Assembly: GCA_965218775.1 (NCBI GenBank)
Contig: CBDCLS010000006.1
Coordinates: 2,480,001 to 2,544,000 of the forward strand
Origin: CAUZIZ01 sp965218775
Lineage (GTDB): Bacteria > Acidobacteriota > UBA6911 > RPQK01 > JAJDTT01
Length of the DNA stretch: 64,000 nt
Direction of reading: 5' to 3'
The notes beneath the pieces were generated by a model that ran no database searches, was not told the DNA's origin, and was given only the letters and a program-made list of their open reading frames with translations. Within the stretch, counting starts at the first letter, position 1, and every line of letters starts with the position of its first letter. Below are positions 33,775 to 42,182 of the stretch, piece by piece. Position numbers and translations under genes: made by a program.

Positions 33775-34080
33775 CTATCCCCACTTCTGGCCCAACTCAT
33801 CCAATCCCGCCTGCGCCAGGTCTTCCGGCCCCATGGTGAGGCGGAACTGGCAGTCGGCATTGAAATTGAGAAAAAAGGGCTCTGCCAGGGAGGGTATGCT
33901 GGAAGGGCTTTCAATATCCACTACCAGAATGGCTCCACGGGTTCCATCCATCTCGGTGAAATAGGTAGCTTCTGGCTTGATGTCTTCCAGAATACGGCCC
34001 AGGATTTGACCTGCTCTTCCCTCCCGTACTCGTTGGTTGAAGGGTTCATGAGGCATCTTCACAATCATTAGCATTCTCAT
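33775..34080 (-). CDS. Small conserved protein (about 100 aa), function unknown
   Basis: 101 residues: M-R-M-L-M-I-V-K-M-P-H-E-P-F-N, then I-L-E-D-I-K-P-E-A-T-Y-F-T and G-T-R-G-A-I-L-V-V-D-I, then I-P-S-L-A-E-P-F-F-L-N-F-N-A-D. This is a recognisable family of about 95-residue proteins with a ferredoxin-like alpha/beta fold, often mis-annotated as 'panthothenate synthetase'. No catalytic function is established. A leaderless small regulator or stress protein is possible. It stands alone between a hairpin and a repeat region. Confidence 0.65.
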   Translation of the reverse strand: MRMLMIVKMPHEPFNQRVREGRAGQILGRILEDIKPEATYFTEMDGTRGAILVVDIESPSSIPSLAEPFFLNFNADCQFRLTMGPEDLAQAGLDELGQKWG

Positions 34081-34318
34081 CTCTTCTTACCTCCGTTTTG
34101 AATCAGATTCTTGTTTCGCCGGAATGGCGAACTCTGCCATTATTGCCTATTTTGAAGGGGCTGCAAGCCAGCCTTGCTTCACAACCGCGCATGGGAGTAT
34201 AGCTATAGCTGTCTCGATGAGACAGGAGAGGAGGCTCTCTGAGTCGAACGGTAAACTGAGATGGACGGATTGGGCCCTGGAGGTTCACGAGAAGGGAACT
34301 GTCCTACCCGACTCGCTT

Positions 34319-34499
34319 CCCTTGCCTTTGCCCGTGCCCTTGCCCTTGCCCGTCAGTATCCCCACAATCGTCGCGCCTGGCTGAGAAAGATGAAGTCGGG
34401 CACGGGCAAAGGCAAAGGCAAGGGCAAGGGCAAGGGCAAGGGTAGGAGGAGGACTCAACACAGACAAACGTTCTCGGCGGTACGAGATGGCTCGCTAGA
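34319..34499. repeat. Hexamer-arm element, degenerate copy 4
   Basis: Left arm CCCTTGCCTTTGCCCGTGCC, core GTATCCCCACAATCGTCGCG, right arm with about seven GGGCAA-type hexamers, then GGAGGACTCAACACAGAC, which looks like a diverged GGACGCTAAACAGG end. The right flank (AAACGTTCTCGGCGGTA) is the same as at copy 5 (35923-36090). The two copies flank the kelch gene. Confidence 0.7.
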
Positions 34500-34596
34500 T
34501 CTTGGTTGGGCGTTTGTCGAATGTCCGTTTCAGGACTGAACGAACTGGTGTGGCGGGGGCGAGGCAGCCTCGAGTGACTGAAGGGGAAACGGGCGC

Positions 34597-35865
34597 ATGT
34601 TAAGGGAGCGGCTTGATTGGAGGCTGGCGGTAGCAATCCTGGCGGCGCCTCTCCTGGTCGGACTTGGAGGCAATCAAGACGCCGAGAACAAGGCCATCTG
34701 GAGGGACGATGCGACCAATTTGGAGGTAGTTCGGAAGCTCAACCGAGCCCACCGCCTGATGCCCTTCAGTTGGGAGTTCGAAGGGGTGGTGGACGAGCCC
34801 CCCTTGGAACTGGAGTGGACGGTGGGGCGGGACCTTCCCCTGGCCTGGAAGGGAGGAGTAGCGTGCCCAATCGGCGAGGAGATCGTGCTGGCGGGCGGAC
34901 TGTGGATGCCAGGTAGGCTCAATCGGACCCTGGCCTATCATCTGATCAAGGGTACCTACCGAGAACTTCCTCCCCCACCCATCCGGCCTCAGTACACCCA
35001 GGGAACTTGTGATGACCAGGCTCTGTACGTGGTGGGCGGCCGCGGCTCCGGAAGCCGGGTCCTGAAGCTGTCCCAGGATTCCAGTGGATCCTGGGAATGG
35101 ATCGATCTGCCACCGCTGCCTCCCGAGGAGGGCGAGGGAAGGTGGGTCGGCGCCGTGGGCATCGATCCCGGAAAGTGGTTGATCCTGGTAGGGGGTTCTC
35201 CTACCGGGACTTCCTACGAGAATCGAATCCGGCCACAGCTTGCCGACTATCGTTTGCGCCTGGATCGGTCAGACGCCGGATGGGAGCGGACGAGCCCCTA
35301 CCCCGGTGGGCCCAGGGGGGTGCTGCAGTCGGCCATGCTAGGAGGTCGTCTCTACGTTTTTGGCGGTTCACATACCGTCCCCGAAATGCGCTCCACTCAT
35401 GTCGAGTTATCAAAGGAATACGGCCTCAGAACTCCCTACAACGGGGTGCCCAATCGGCGCGATTCCTACTCCTACGATCCCCAGACAGATACCTGGAAAA
35501 GCTTGCGCAATCTGCCCTTTCCGTTGTTGGGAGGCCACTCGGTGGTGGCCCGGGACCGGTACATTCTCCTGATGGGCAGCGCCGACTATCCCACCTTTCG
35601 GGTGGGGAAATCCAAGAGCAATCCAGGGGTCGAGATCAAGGGAGGAGCGTCGTCCTCGCGCTGGAGAGGTTACGGAGACCGGGTTCTGTGCTACGACGTC
35701 GACCGTGATGAGTATTCCAGTCTCGGAGTCATGCCCTATGGCGTGGCGACTACCCCTTGGGTTCTAGTGGGCTCAAAGGTGTACGGATTCGGTGGGGAAC
35801 CGGCCCACGGCTTCAACCTGAACACCGAGACGGTGCTGCAGATCGGCACCCTGATCTGGCGCTGA
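34597..35865 (+). CDS. Kelch-type beta-propeller, possibly N-acetylneuraminate epimerase-like
   Basis: 422 residues. Signal-like N-terminus (LAVAILAAPLLVGLGG). Kelch blades with the G-G/Y/W pattern are seen from about residue 90: E-E-I-V-L-A-G-G-L-W, A-L-Y-V-V-G-G-R-G, W-L-I-L-V-G-G-S, R-L-Y-V-F-G-G-S-H, Y-I-L-L-M-G-S-A and K-V-Y-G-F-G-G-E-P. The gene directly precedes a sialate O-acetylesterase gene, and two sialidase-like genes are nearby. This context resembles NanM-type kelch mutarotases of sialic acid catabolism, but galactose-oxidase-like propellers share the blades, so the enzyme role is inference. Exported to the periplasm. Confidence 0.7.
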   Translation: MLRERLDWRLAVAILAAPLLVGLGGNQDAENKAIWRDDATNLEVVRKLNRAHRLMPFSWEFEGVVDEPPLELEWTVGRDLPLAWKGGVACPIGEEIVLAGGLWMPGRLNRTLAYHLIKGTYRELPPPPIRPQYTQGTCDDQALYVVGGRGSGSRVLKLSQDSSGSWEWIDLPPLPPEEGEGRWVGAVGIDPGKWLILVGGSPTGTSYENRIRPQLADYRLRLDRSDAGWERTSPYPGGPRGVLQSAMLGGRLYVFGGSHTVPEMRSTHVELSKEYGLRTPYNGVPNRRDSYSYDPQTDTWKSLRNLPFPLLGGHSVVARDRYILLMGSADYPTFRVGKSKSNPGVEIKGGASSSRWRGYGDRVLCYDVDRDEYSSLGVMPYGVATTPWVLVGSKVYGFGGEPAHGFNLNTETVLQIGTLIWR

Positions 35866-35922
35866 CTAGATGACCTTGGTGGAGAGAAAGTTCACAAACT
35901 GGTCAAGTTTGCGAAGAAGCTA

Positions 35923-36090
35923 CCCTTGCCTTTGCCCGTGCCCGTGCCCGTGCCCTTGCCCGTCAGTATCCCTACAATCGTCGCGCCTGGCTGAGAAAGA
36001 TGAAGTCGGGCACGGGCAAAGGCAAAGGGCAAGGGTAGGAGGAGGACTCAACACAGACAAACGTTCTCGGCGGTATGAGGTGGCTCGCTA
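35923..36090. repeat. Hexamer-arm element, degenerate copy 5
   Basis: Same core and right end as copy 4, with fewer hexamers in the right arm and more in the left (CCCGTG three times). It lies directly upstream of the sialate O-acetylesterase start, so transcripts reading through would carry the hairpin in the leader. Confidence 0.7.
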
Positions 36091-36112
36091 CTACATCCCG
36101 GAGGAATTCTTC

Positions 36113-37663
36113 ATGACTAATCGACGAACGTCGTGGATACTCTTTTCCACTGTCCTGATTGTGCTGGCCTTGAGTGCCCGGGTCTCGGCTGAGGTCAGGC
36201 TGCCAGCTCTCATTTCCGATCACATGCTCCTGCAGCAGAAGGTTCCCGTCAGGATTTGGGGCTGGGCCAATCCGGGGGAGCAGGTACGCGTCCGGTTTGG
36301 GGGACAAAACGTCTCGGCTGCTGCAGACTCTCTGGGAGGATGGGAGGCTTTCCTGGCACCGCTCGAGGCAGGTGGACCCTTCCAGATGGTGGTCTCGGGA
36401 GAGAACACCATTACCTTGACTGATGTCTTGGTAGGTGAGGTGTGGGTAGCCTCGGGTCAGTCCAATATGGTCTGGTCTGTACGGCGCTCCCGGGACGCCG
36501 AGGCCGAGATTGCTCAGGCTGAATTTCCTCGCATTCGACTGTTCAAGGTGGCGCTTGGGGTTGCCGACCAGCCCTTGGAGGACGTCGAGGGCAGCTGGCA
36601 GAAGTGTTCTGCGCAGTCTGTGCCTGACTTCTCCGCAGTCGGCTACTTCTTTGCACGCCATCTGCATCAGAAGAGGGGGCACCCCGTGGGTGTGATCCAG
36701 ACCGCCTGGGGCGGCACTCCCTCTGAGTCCTGGACCAGCCGGCTCCGCCTCGCCTCCGAGTCGAAGCTGGCGCCGGTACTCGAAAACTGGGAGAGGGTGC
36801 TAGCAGAATACCCGGCGAAGGGGCGAGCGCACCAGAAAGCACTGCAGCAGTGGGAGCAGGAGGCCCAGGTTGCCCGCCAGAAAGGCGGGGCAGAGCCCAG
36901 AAAACCCCGGCGACCTCAGGGTCCAGGTCATCCCTGGACCCCGGGGGGACTCTACAATGCCATGATCGCGCCCTTGACGCCCTACGCCATCCGGGGCGCC
37001 ATCTGGTACCAGGGAGAGAACAATGCCAACCGGGCGCAGGGATACTTATATCGAGCCCTGTTTCCGGCCCTGATTCGGGACTGGAGGGAGAATTGGGGTC
37101 TTGGCGCGTTTCCGTTCTTGTTTGTGCAACTGGCCAATTTTAGCGAGACCCCTCCGCAGAGCCAGTGGCCTGAGCTGAGAGAGGCTCAGCTCATGACGCT
37201 GGAGCTCCGAAACACTGCCATGGCCGTCACCGTAGACATCGGCGATCCGGTGGACATCCATCCCACAAACAAGCAGGACGTCGGTAAGCGGCTCGCCCTG
37301 GGCGCGCGCCGGGTCGCCTACGGCGAGAATCTGGTTCACTCGGGGCCCCTCTATCGCCAGCTCACGAGAGAGGGCAGTCGGCTCCGTGCGTGGCTCGACC
37401 ATGCGGGCGGAGGATTGACTTCAAAGGATGGGGAGGACCTGAAGGGTTTTGTCATTGCCGGAGACGATAGGAAGTTCGTGGCGGCTTCCGCCAAGATCGA
37501 TGGGACCTCGGTCGTGGTTTCGAGTCCCCAGGTGGCCAACCCGGTCGCGGTCCGGTATGGCTGGGAAGACAGCCCAATCTGCAATCTATACAATGCCGAG
37601 GGACTACCCGCCTCTCCCTTCCGCAGCGACGACTGGCGAGATGCAGCAATGCCGTCACCGTAA
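36113..37663 (+). CDS. Secreted sialate O-acetylesterase (SASA family)
   Basis: About 516 residues from the ATG at 36113, which has GGAGG eight bases upstream. A longer frame reads through the hexamer repeat and is rejected. Signal peptide ILFSTVLIVLALSARVSA. The family motifs are all there: L-I-S-D-H-M-L-L-Q-Q near residue 33, V-W-V-A-S-G-Q-S-N-M with the catalytic Ser near 115, I-R-G-A-I-W-Y-Q-G-E-N-N-A near 300, and DPVDIHPTNKQDVG with the catalytic Asp/His near 380. SASA enzymes remove O-acetyl groups from sialic acids; in soil and marine bacteria many act on other acetylated glycans. It works with the kelch and BNR proteins of this block. Confidence 0.93.
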   Translation: MTNRRTSWILFSTVLIVLALSARVSAEVRLPALISDHMLLQQKVPVRIWGWANPGEQVRVRFGGQNVSAAADSLGGWEAFLAPLEAGGPFQMVVSGENTITLTDVLVGEVWVASGQSNMVWSVRRSRDAEAEIAQAEFPRIRLFKVALGVADQPLEDVEGSWQKCSAQSVPDFSAVGYFFARHLHQKRGHPVGVIQTAWGGTPSESWTSRLRLASESKLAPVLENWERVLAEYPAKGRAHQKALQQWEQEAQVARQKGGAEPRKPRRPQGPGHPWTPGGLYNAMIAPLTPYAIRGAIWYQGENNANRAQGYLYRALFPALIRDWRENWGLGAFPFLFVQLANFSETPPQSQWPELREAQLMTLELRNTAMAVTVDIGDPVDIHPTNKQDVGKRLALGARRVAYGENLVHSGPLYRQLTREGSRLRAWLDHAGGGLTSKDGEDLKGFVIAGDDRKFVAASAKIDGTSVVVSSPQVANPVAVRYGWEDSPICNLYNAEGLPASPFRSDDWRDAAMPSP

Positions 37664-37770
37664 ACTTTCGCTTCTGATTCACTTTGGCGATTCGACGATC
37701 ACATTCTCTTCCCGCAGCCGACGTTGGCAACCTGAAACCAAATCAGGAACGGGCAAAAACCGCGAGAGAT

Positions 37771-39495
37771 TCATCCCTTGAGCCGGAACAACGGCGGTTG
37801 CTGCAGGTGGAAATCCGTGGTGTCCTGATAAGCCTTCGCCAGAGTCAGGATTTCCTTCTCACCAAAGAGCCGGCCGGTGAAGGAGATACTGGTGGGCCGA
37901 CCCTCTGGATCGAAGCCGTTGGGCACGCTCACGCAGGGGTGGCCGGTCAGGTTCGTGAGGTTCAGGTTCTCCCCGAAACTGGGTGCCAGATATAGGTCGA
38001 CTCCCGACATCAGCTCTGCCATGTCCTGCATCAGAAGGGTTCGCAGCCGGTCGGTCTGAATGTACTCCACCGCCGGGATCGTGCGAGCTTGACGCAGCAT
38101 ATTGGGCCAGTTGTTCTCCAATTGCTCGACCAACAGATCATCCTGATTGCTGCGAGTGAACTCGTCGAAGGCCGCCGCCGCTTCGGTATACAACACGATC
38201 TCAGCAGCGACGGGCCGCTTTGGCAGATCGATAGCAATCAGATCCACTCCAAGCCCGCTCAAGGTCTCTAGAGTTCTCTCGGAGTTGCCCTTGATGGCCC
38301 CTTCCTCCTGCTCCTCGAAGGCACTCTTCGCGTACCCCACCCGCAGACGATCCAGATCAGGATTGAAATCCCAACGGAAGGGTACGTCGACTGTGCTTCG
38401 ATCGTTTGGGTCGAGACCCTGGATGGTCTCGAACACCAGGGCGCAGTCCTCTGCGCTGCGGCAGATGGGGCCGATCTTGTCCATACTCCAGCTAAGTACC
38501 ATGGCTCCATGCCGGCTGACCCTGCCGAAGGTGGGTCTGAGGCCGGTGACGCCGCAAGTAGTAGAGGGAAAGACGATGGAGCCCAACGTCTCCGATCCGA
38601 TGGAGAAGCCGACCAGACCGGTAGCGGTTGTCGCCGCCGATCCCGCCGAGGAGCCCAGGGATCCTTCGTCGAGTTTCCAGGGATTACGGGTCTTGCCTCC
38701 GAACCAGACGTCTACTCCGGCCAATGCGCCGAGGCTGAGTTTCGCCAGCAGCACCGCACCCGATTTCTCCAGGAGCTGGACCACTGTGGCGTCCGTTTCC
38801 AGGACCTGTTCCCGGTGCGAGGCGGCACCCCAGGTGGTCCGGTATCCCTGCACTGCCAGAAGGTCCTTTGCGCCCCATGGGATTCCGTGAAGCGGACCTC
38901 GGTATCTACCCTGCCTGATTTCGCTGTCGGCACGCTCGGCCTGCTCCAGTGCCATCTCTCGGGTGAACGAGATGACACACTCGAGTTGGGTGTGATGTTT
39001 CTCCAGACGCTCCAGGTACATCCGGGTCAGGTCCAGCGAGCTCACTTGACGATCTCGAACCGCACGAGCGAGGCGAGTCACCGGCCAGAAAGCCAGCTCT
39101 TCAGGGCGGAGCTGGGACTGTGAGGGAGCGGGCCCCCCTGAAGCAACTCGAGAAGGCTCGGCCTCCGCTGCTGCAGAGGTTCGAGGCAGGGCTGAGGCGA
39201 TCGTATCCCCCGGAGGGATGGGATCGAAGCGATGAGCGGGAGCGACCGAATTCGCGAGCGAAACCTCCCGTAGTTTTTGGTAGAACCCCAGGTCGTCGTG
39301 GACCCTCTTCCGCATCAACTCCCGCTCTTCTCGGGTGAACTCCAGCCCAATCAGGCGGTGGGCATAGCTCAGCATCTCTTCCGTGATCTGCGTCTCCAAG
39401 TCGATTTCGCCGCCCTCCTGACAGGAAGCAGCATAGAGACCAGCTCCGGAAAGGGAGGCCAGGGCGTGACGGCGGCTGACTTTGAAGTTGGACAT
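37771..39495 (-). CDS. Amidase signature family hydrolase, Tat-exported
   Basis: 574 residues, start backed by GGAGGTGATC. The N-terminus has K-V-S-R-R-H-A-L-A-S-L-S-G-A-G-L-Y-A-A-S-C, a twin-arginine signal with a possible lipobox. The amidase signature domain spans about 145-560: I-P-W-G-A-K-D-L holds the catalytic Lys, L-G-S-S-A-G-S-A-A the cis-Ser, and GFSIGSETLGSIVFPSTTCG the nucleophilic Ser region (S-I-G-S-E-T-L-G-S-I), followed by GLRPTFGRVSRHGAM. The Ser-cisSer-Lys triad is complete. The substrate is unknown; export argues against a GatA role and for hydrolysis of an external amide. Confidence 0.9.
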   Translation of the reverse strand: MSNFKVSRRHALASLSGAGLYAASCQEGGEIDLETQITEEMLSYAHRLIGLEFTREERELMRKRVHDDLGFYQKLREVSLANSVAPAHRFDPIPPGDTIASALPRTSAAAEAEPSRVASGGPAPSQSQLRPEELAFWPVTRLARAVRDRQVSSLDLTRMYLERLEKHHTQLECVISFTREMALEQAERADSEIRQGRYRGPLHGIPWGAKDLLAVQGYRTTWGAASHREQVLETDATVVQLLEKSGAVLLAKLSLGALAGVDVWFGGKTRNPWKLDEGSLGSSAGSAATTATGLVGFSIGSETLGSIVFPSTTCGVTGLRPTFGRVSRHGAMVLSWSMDKIGPICRSAEDCALVFETIQGLDPNDRSTVDVPFRWDFNPDLDRLRVGYAKSAFEEQEEGAIKGNSERTLETLSGLGVDLIAIDLPKRPVAAEIVLYTEAAAAFDEFTRSNQDDLLVEQLENNWPNMLRQARTIPAVEYIQTDRLRTLLMQDMAELMSGVDLYLAPSFGENLNLTNLTGHPCVSVPNGFDPEGRPTSISFTGRLFGEKEILTLAKAYQDTTDFHLQQPPLFRLKG

Positions 39496-39513
39496 GGGAT
39501 CACCTCCGCTTAC

Positions 39514-39590
39514 GTAGCTTTGGCCTCCAGGCCGAAGTATTTCCGTCGAGCCTTTGGCTCGAAAGACGGCGGCCTGGAGCCCACCGCTAC
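39514..39590. repeat. Palindromic intergenic repeat, family B, copy 3
   Basis: GTAGCTTTGGCCTCCAGGCC at the left, GCGGCCTGGAGCCCACCGCTAC at the right, inner hairpin TCGAGCCTTTGGCTCGA. It lies 18 bp upstream of the amidase start, between two divergent genes. Confidence 0.88.
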
Positions 39591-39675
39591 GAGGGACACC
39601 GGTATAACTCGAGCGACGTCTAGTAAAAAACCAGCAGTGCGGATGATATTATCATTCCGGTCAGGAGAGAAGATC

Positions 39676-40713
39676 ATGGACTCCTTCCGGGTTGGCCTGA
39701 GACTCTGGGTATCTGCCCTCTTTCTCTGGTGTACGCTAGGCCTCTCTCTTTCAGGGGGCTCTCCGGAGATCGTTTCGGTTGAAAAGATCTGGGATCGAGG
39801 CACTCACAACGCGTTCACCGACCTGATCCGCTTTGAGGGGAAGTGGTTCTGTACCTTCCGCGAGGCTTTGAGTCATGGAGGCGGCGATGATGGCGAGGTC
39901 AGAGTGATCGTCTCCTCCGACGGTGAGCGGTGGGACTCGGCTGCGCTTCTCAGGGAGACCGGTGTGGACTTGCGGGATCCCAAGCTTTCACAGACCCCTG
40001 ATGGCCGACTGATGCTGGTATCGGGCGGCAGCATCTACGAAGGCGACAAGTATCTAACCCGTGCCCCCCGAGTGGCCTTCTCTCGGGACGGGCGCGACTG
40101 GACGCCACCCCAGCGGGTCCTGGCCGAGGACCACTGGATCTGGCGAGTCACCTGGCATAAGGGGCGGGGCTACGCCGTGTCGAAGCTGGGGGAGACACCC
40201 CAGCCAAGACGATGCTTCCTTTACCAGACGAAAGATGGGGTTGATTGGGACTGGGTCGCTGAGCTCAAACTGCCCGGTCTGACTCCCGAAGCGAGGCAGA
40301 CCGCCCCCAGTGAGACGACCGTGCGCTTCCTTCCCAAGGACGAGATGCTGGCTCTGATCCGGCCGGGCTGGGTGGGTAGCAGCAAGCCTCCCTACAAGAA
40401 GTGGACCTATCACAAGCTGAAGCATCGGCTTGGAGGTCCGAACTTCATTCGCCTCCCGGACGGGTCACTGTGGGCCACATCTCGAGGTTATCCTCCGGGG
40501 ACTGCGGTAATCGGTCCCTGGAAGGGCAAACCCCACACCATTCTGGCGAGGTTGACCCGGAACAGCTTCGAACCAGTCCTGACCTTGCCTAGCGGGGGAG
40601 ACAGCAGCTACGCCGGGATGGTCTGGCACGAGGGGCTGCTCTGGGTGAGCTACTATTCTTCGCACCAGGGCAATACGAGCATCTACCTGGCCAGGATCCG
40701 ACTCGAGCCCTAG
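39676..40713 (+). CDS. Secreted BNR/sialidase-like beta-propeller protein
   Basis: 345 residues from the ATG behind AGGAGAG; upstream in-frame starts lie inside the amidase and repeat region. Signal peptide LWVSALFLWCTLGLSLSGG. Sialidase-fold signs: H-N-A-F-T-D-L-I-R-F-E-G-K-W-F-C-T-F-R-E near residue 35, which carries an F-R-E arginine, Asp-box-like S-S-D-G-E-R-W and S-R-D-G-R-D-W-T-P-P, and the C-terminal YAGMVWHEGLLWVSYYSSHQ. It is a clear paralogue of the gene at 53391-54446. The family includes exo-alpha-sialidases, but many such proteins have other glycosidase activity or none. The next gene starts 26 bases downstream. Confidence 0.85.
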   Translation: MDSFRVGLRLWVSALFLWCTLGLSLSGGSPEIVSVEKIWDRGTHNAFTDLIRFEGKWFCTFREALSHGGGDDGEVRVIVSSDGERWDSAALLRETGVDLRDPKLSQTPDGRLMLVSGGSIYEGDKYLTRAPRVAFSRDGRDWTPPQRVLAEDHWIWRVTWHKGRGYAVSKLGETPQPRRCFLYQTKDGVDWDWVAELKLPGLTPEARQTAPSETTVRFLPKDEMLALIRPGWVGSSKPPYKKWTYHKLKHRLGGPNFIRLPDGSLWATSRGYPPGTAVIGPWKGKPHTILARLTRNSFEPVLTLPSGGDSSYAGMVWHEGLLWVSYYSSHQGNTSIYLARIRLEP

Positions 40714-40739
40714 ATTTTCAGTTTTCCGAAAGGAAACCG

Positions 40740-42017
40740 ATGTCTCCTCTTGATCGCCGTACCTTTCTCAAGTCCACGGTAGCTGCCTGGGGTGTGGCAC
40801 CGTTGCTGGGAGGACTCCTCAACGGCGCTCTGACCCCACGCCGGAAGCTGCCGGTGGCGGCGATCGTCACTGAGTATCGCGACAGTTCACATGCGGATGT
40901 GATCGTCGGTAAGATCCTGGAGGGTTTTCATCAGGATGGCGGTGCCGGAGCGGATCTGTATCTGGCGTCGCTCTTTACCGATCAGGTTCCCGAAGCTGAT
41001 ATGAGTCGCCGACTGGCTGCCAAGTACGACTTTCCCATTGTTGACACCATCGACGAGGCAATTACCTTGGGGTCGGATGAGGTCAAAGTCGCTGGCGTTC
41101 TGAGCATTGGGGAACACGGCAGTTATCCCTACACGCCTGATACCAAGCAGCACATGTACCCACGGCGAAGATTCTTCGACGAGATTTCTAACACCTTTCG
41201 GCGCACCGGCTCGGTGGTCCCGGTCTTCAACGACAAGCATTTGTCCTATCGTTGGCGCGACGCCAGCCACATGGTGGAGACGGCCCGGGAAATGAAGTTC
41301 CCTCTTTTGGCTGGGTCCTCGCTGCCGCTCACCTGGCGAAGGCCGGAGGACGCTTTGCCCATCGGCACCCAGATCGAAGAAGCATTGACGATTGGATACG
41401 GCGGCTACGAATCCTACGGCTTTCATGCCCTGGAAACCCACCAGTCCCTGATCGAGCGACGACGCGGGGGCGAAAGTGGAGTCGAGGGGGTCCAAGCCCT
41501 ACGAGGTGATGCCGTGTGGAAGGCGGAAAGGGAGGGCCGTTGGTCCCGGGAGTTACTGGAAGCTGCCCTTGCCGCCATTCCATACATCCCGGAAGGGAAG
41601 TGGGAAAGCGCACTCGCGAAGGACGCCGCCTGGTATCTGATGGATCACAGCGATGGTCTGAGAAGCAGTGTCGCGATGGTCAACGGGGTGTCACGGCATT
41701 TCGCAGTGGCGCTCAGGATCAAAGGCCAACACGATCCGGTGGTTAGCTGGTTCCAGCTCCAGGAAGGAAAGCCGTACCTACACTTCGCTTATCTGGTCAA
41801 GGCGATCGAGCACCTGATCCACAGCGGAAATCCACCTTATCCTGTGGAGCGAACGCTCCTAACCACGGGCATCCTCGATCGCGTCATGCACAGTCTGTCC
41901 AGTAACGGGAAACGGTTTCTGACTCCTGAGCTTACTTTCGGCTACTCGCCAAGCGACTGGCCCTACGCCAACCACCCGGCATCTCAGCTGAGGCTCAATT
42001 TGCAGGAGCCCGGTTAG
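40740..42017 (+). CDS. Tat-exported protein of unknown function
   Basis: 425 residues. MSPLDRRTFLKSTVAAWGVA is a twin-arginine signal. The mature protein starts with P-V-A-A-I-V-T-E-Y-R-D-S-S-H-A-D-V-I-V, a nucleotide-binding-like strand and helix, then FPIVDTIDEAITLGSDEVKV and G-V-L-S-I-G-E-H-G-S-Y-P-Y. A later G-Y-G-G-Y-E-S-Y-G-F-H-A-L-E-T-H-Q motif is well defined. Related Tat proteins are frequent in Planctomycetes and Acidobacteria next to glycan or oxidoreductase genes, but I know of no tested function. It forms an operon with the sialidase-like gene. Whether it is an exported Gfo/Idh-like protein cannot be decided, since no clear G-x-G-x-x-G is visible. Confidence 0.6.
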   Translation: MSPLDRRTFLKSTVAAWGVAPLLGGLLNGALTPRRKLPVAAIVTEYRDSSHADVIVGKILEGFHQDGGAGADLYLASLFTDQVPEADMSRRLAAKYDFPIVDTIDEAITLGSDEVKVAGVLSIGEHGSYPYTPDTKQHMYPRRRFFDEISNTFRRTGSVVPVFNDKHLSYRWRDASHMVETAREMKFPLLAGSSLPLTWRRPEDALPIGTQIEEALTIGYGGYESYGFHALETHQSLIERRRGGESGVEGVQALRGDAVWKAEREGRWSRELLEAALAAIPYIPEGKWESALAKDAAWYLMDHSDGLRSSVAMVNGVSRHFAVALRIKGQHDPVVSWFQLQEGKPYLHFAYLVKAIEHLIHSGNPPYPVERTLLTTGILDRVMHSLSSNGKRFLTPELTFGYSPSDWPYANHPASQLRLNLQEPG

Positions 42018-42060
42018 GGCATATACGTCCAAGTGGCTGGGGGAGCGACGGCGGCAAAAG

Positions 42061-42136
42061 GACTCGTTTGGCCTCCAGGCCGAAGTAAAGCAGTCGAGCC
42101 TAGCTCGACGCACGGCGGCCTGGAGGCCACCCCTAC
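42061..42136. repeat. Palindromic intergenic repeat, family B, copy 4
   Basis: ACTCGTTTGGCCTCCAGGCC at the left and GGCCTGGAGGCCACCCCTAC at the right, inner hairpin TCGAGCCTAGCTCGA. It lies between the convergent ends of the Tat protein and hydroxyacid dehydrogenase genes. The outer stem is more eroded than in other copies. Confidence 0.8.
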
Positions 42137-42182
42137 GACCAAGGCCAACCCGAGTCGCGGGTCGACCTCAGTCCAGGACTCC

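Noticed and set aside
35870..36112. N-terminal extension of the sialate O-acetylesterase rich in Pro and Cys
   Set aside because: It is the translation of the hexamer repeat arm. The real start at 36113 has a GGAGG box and is followed by a signal peptide.
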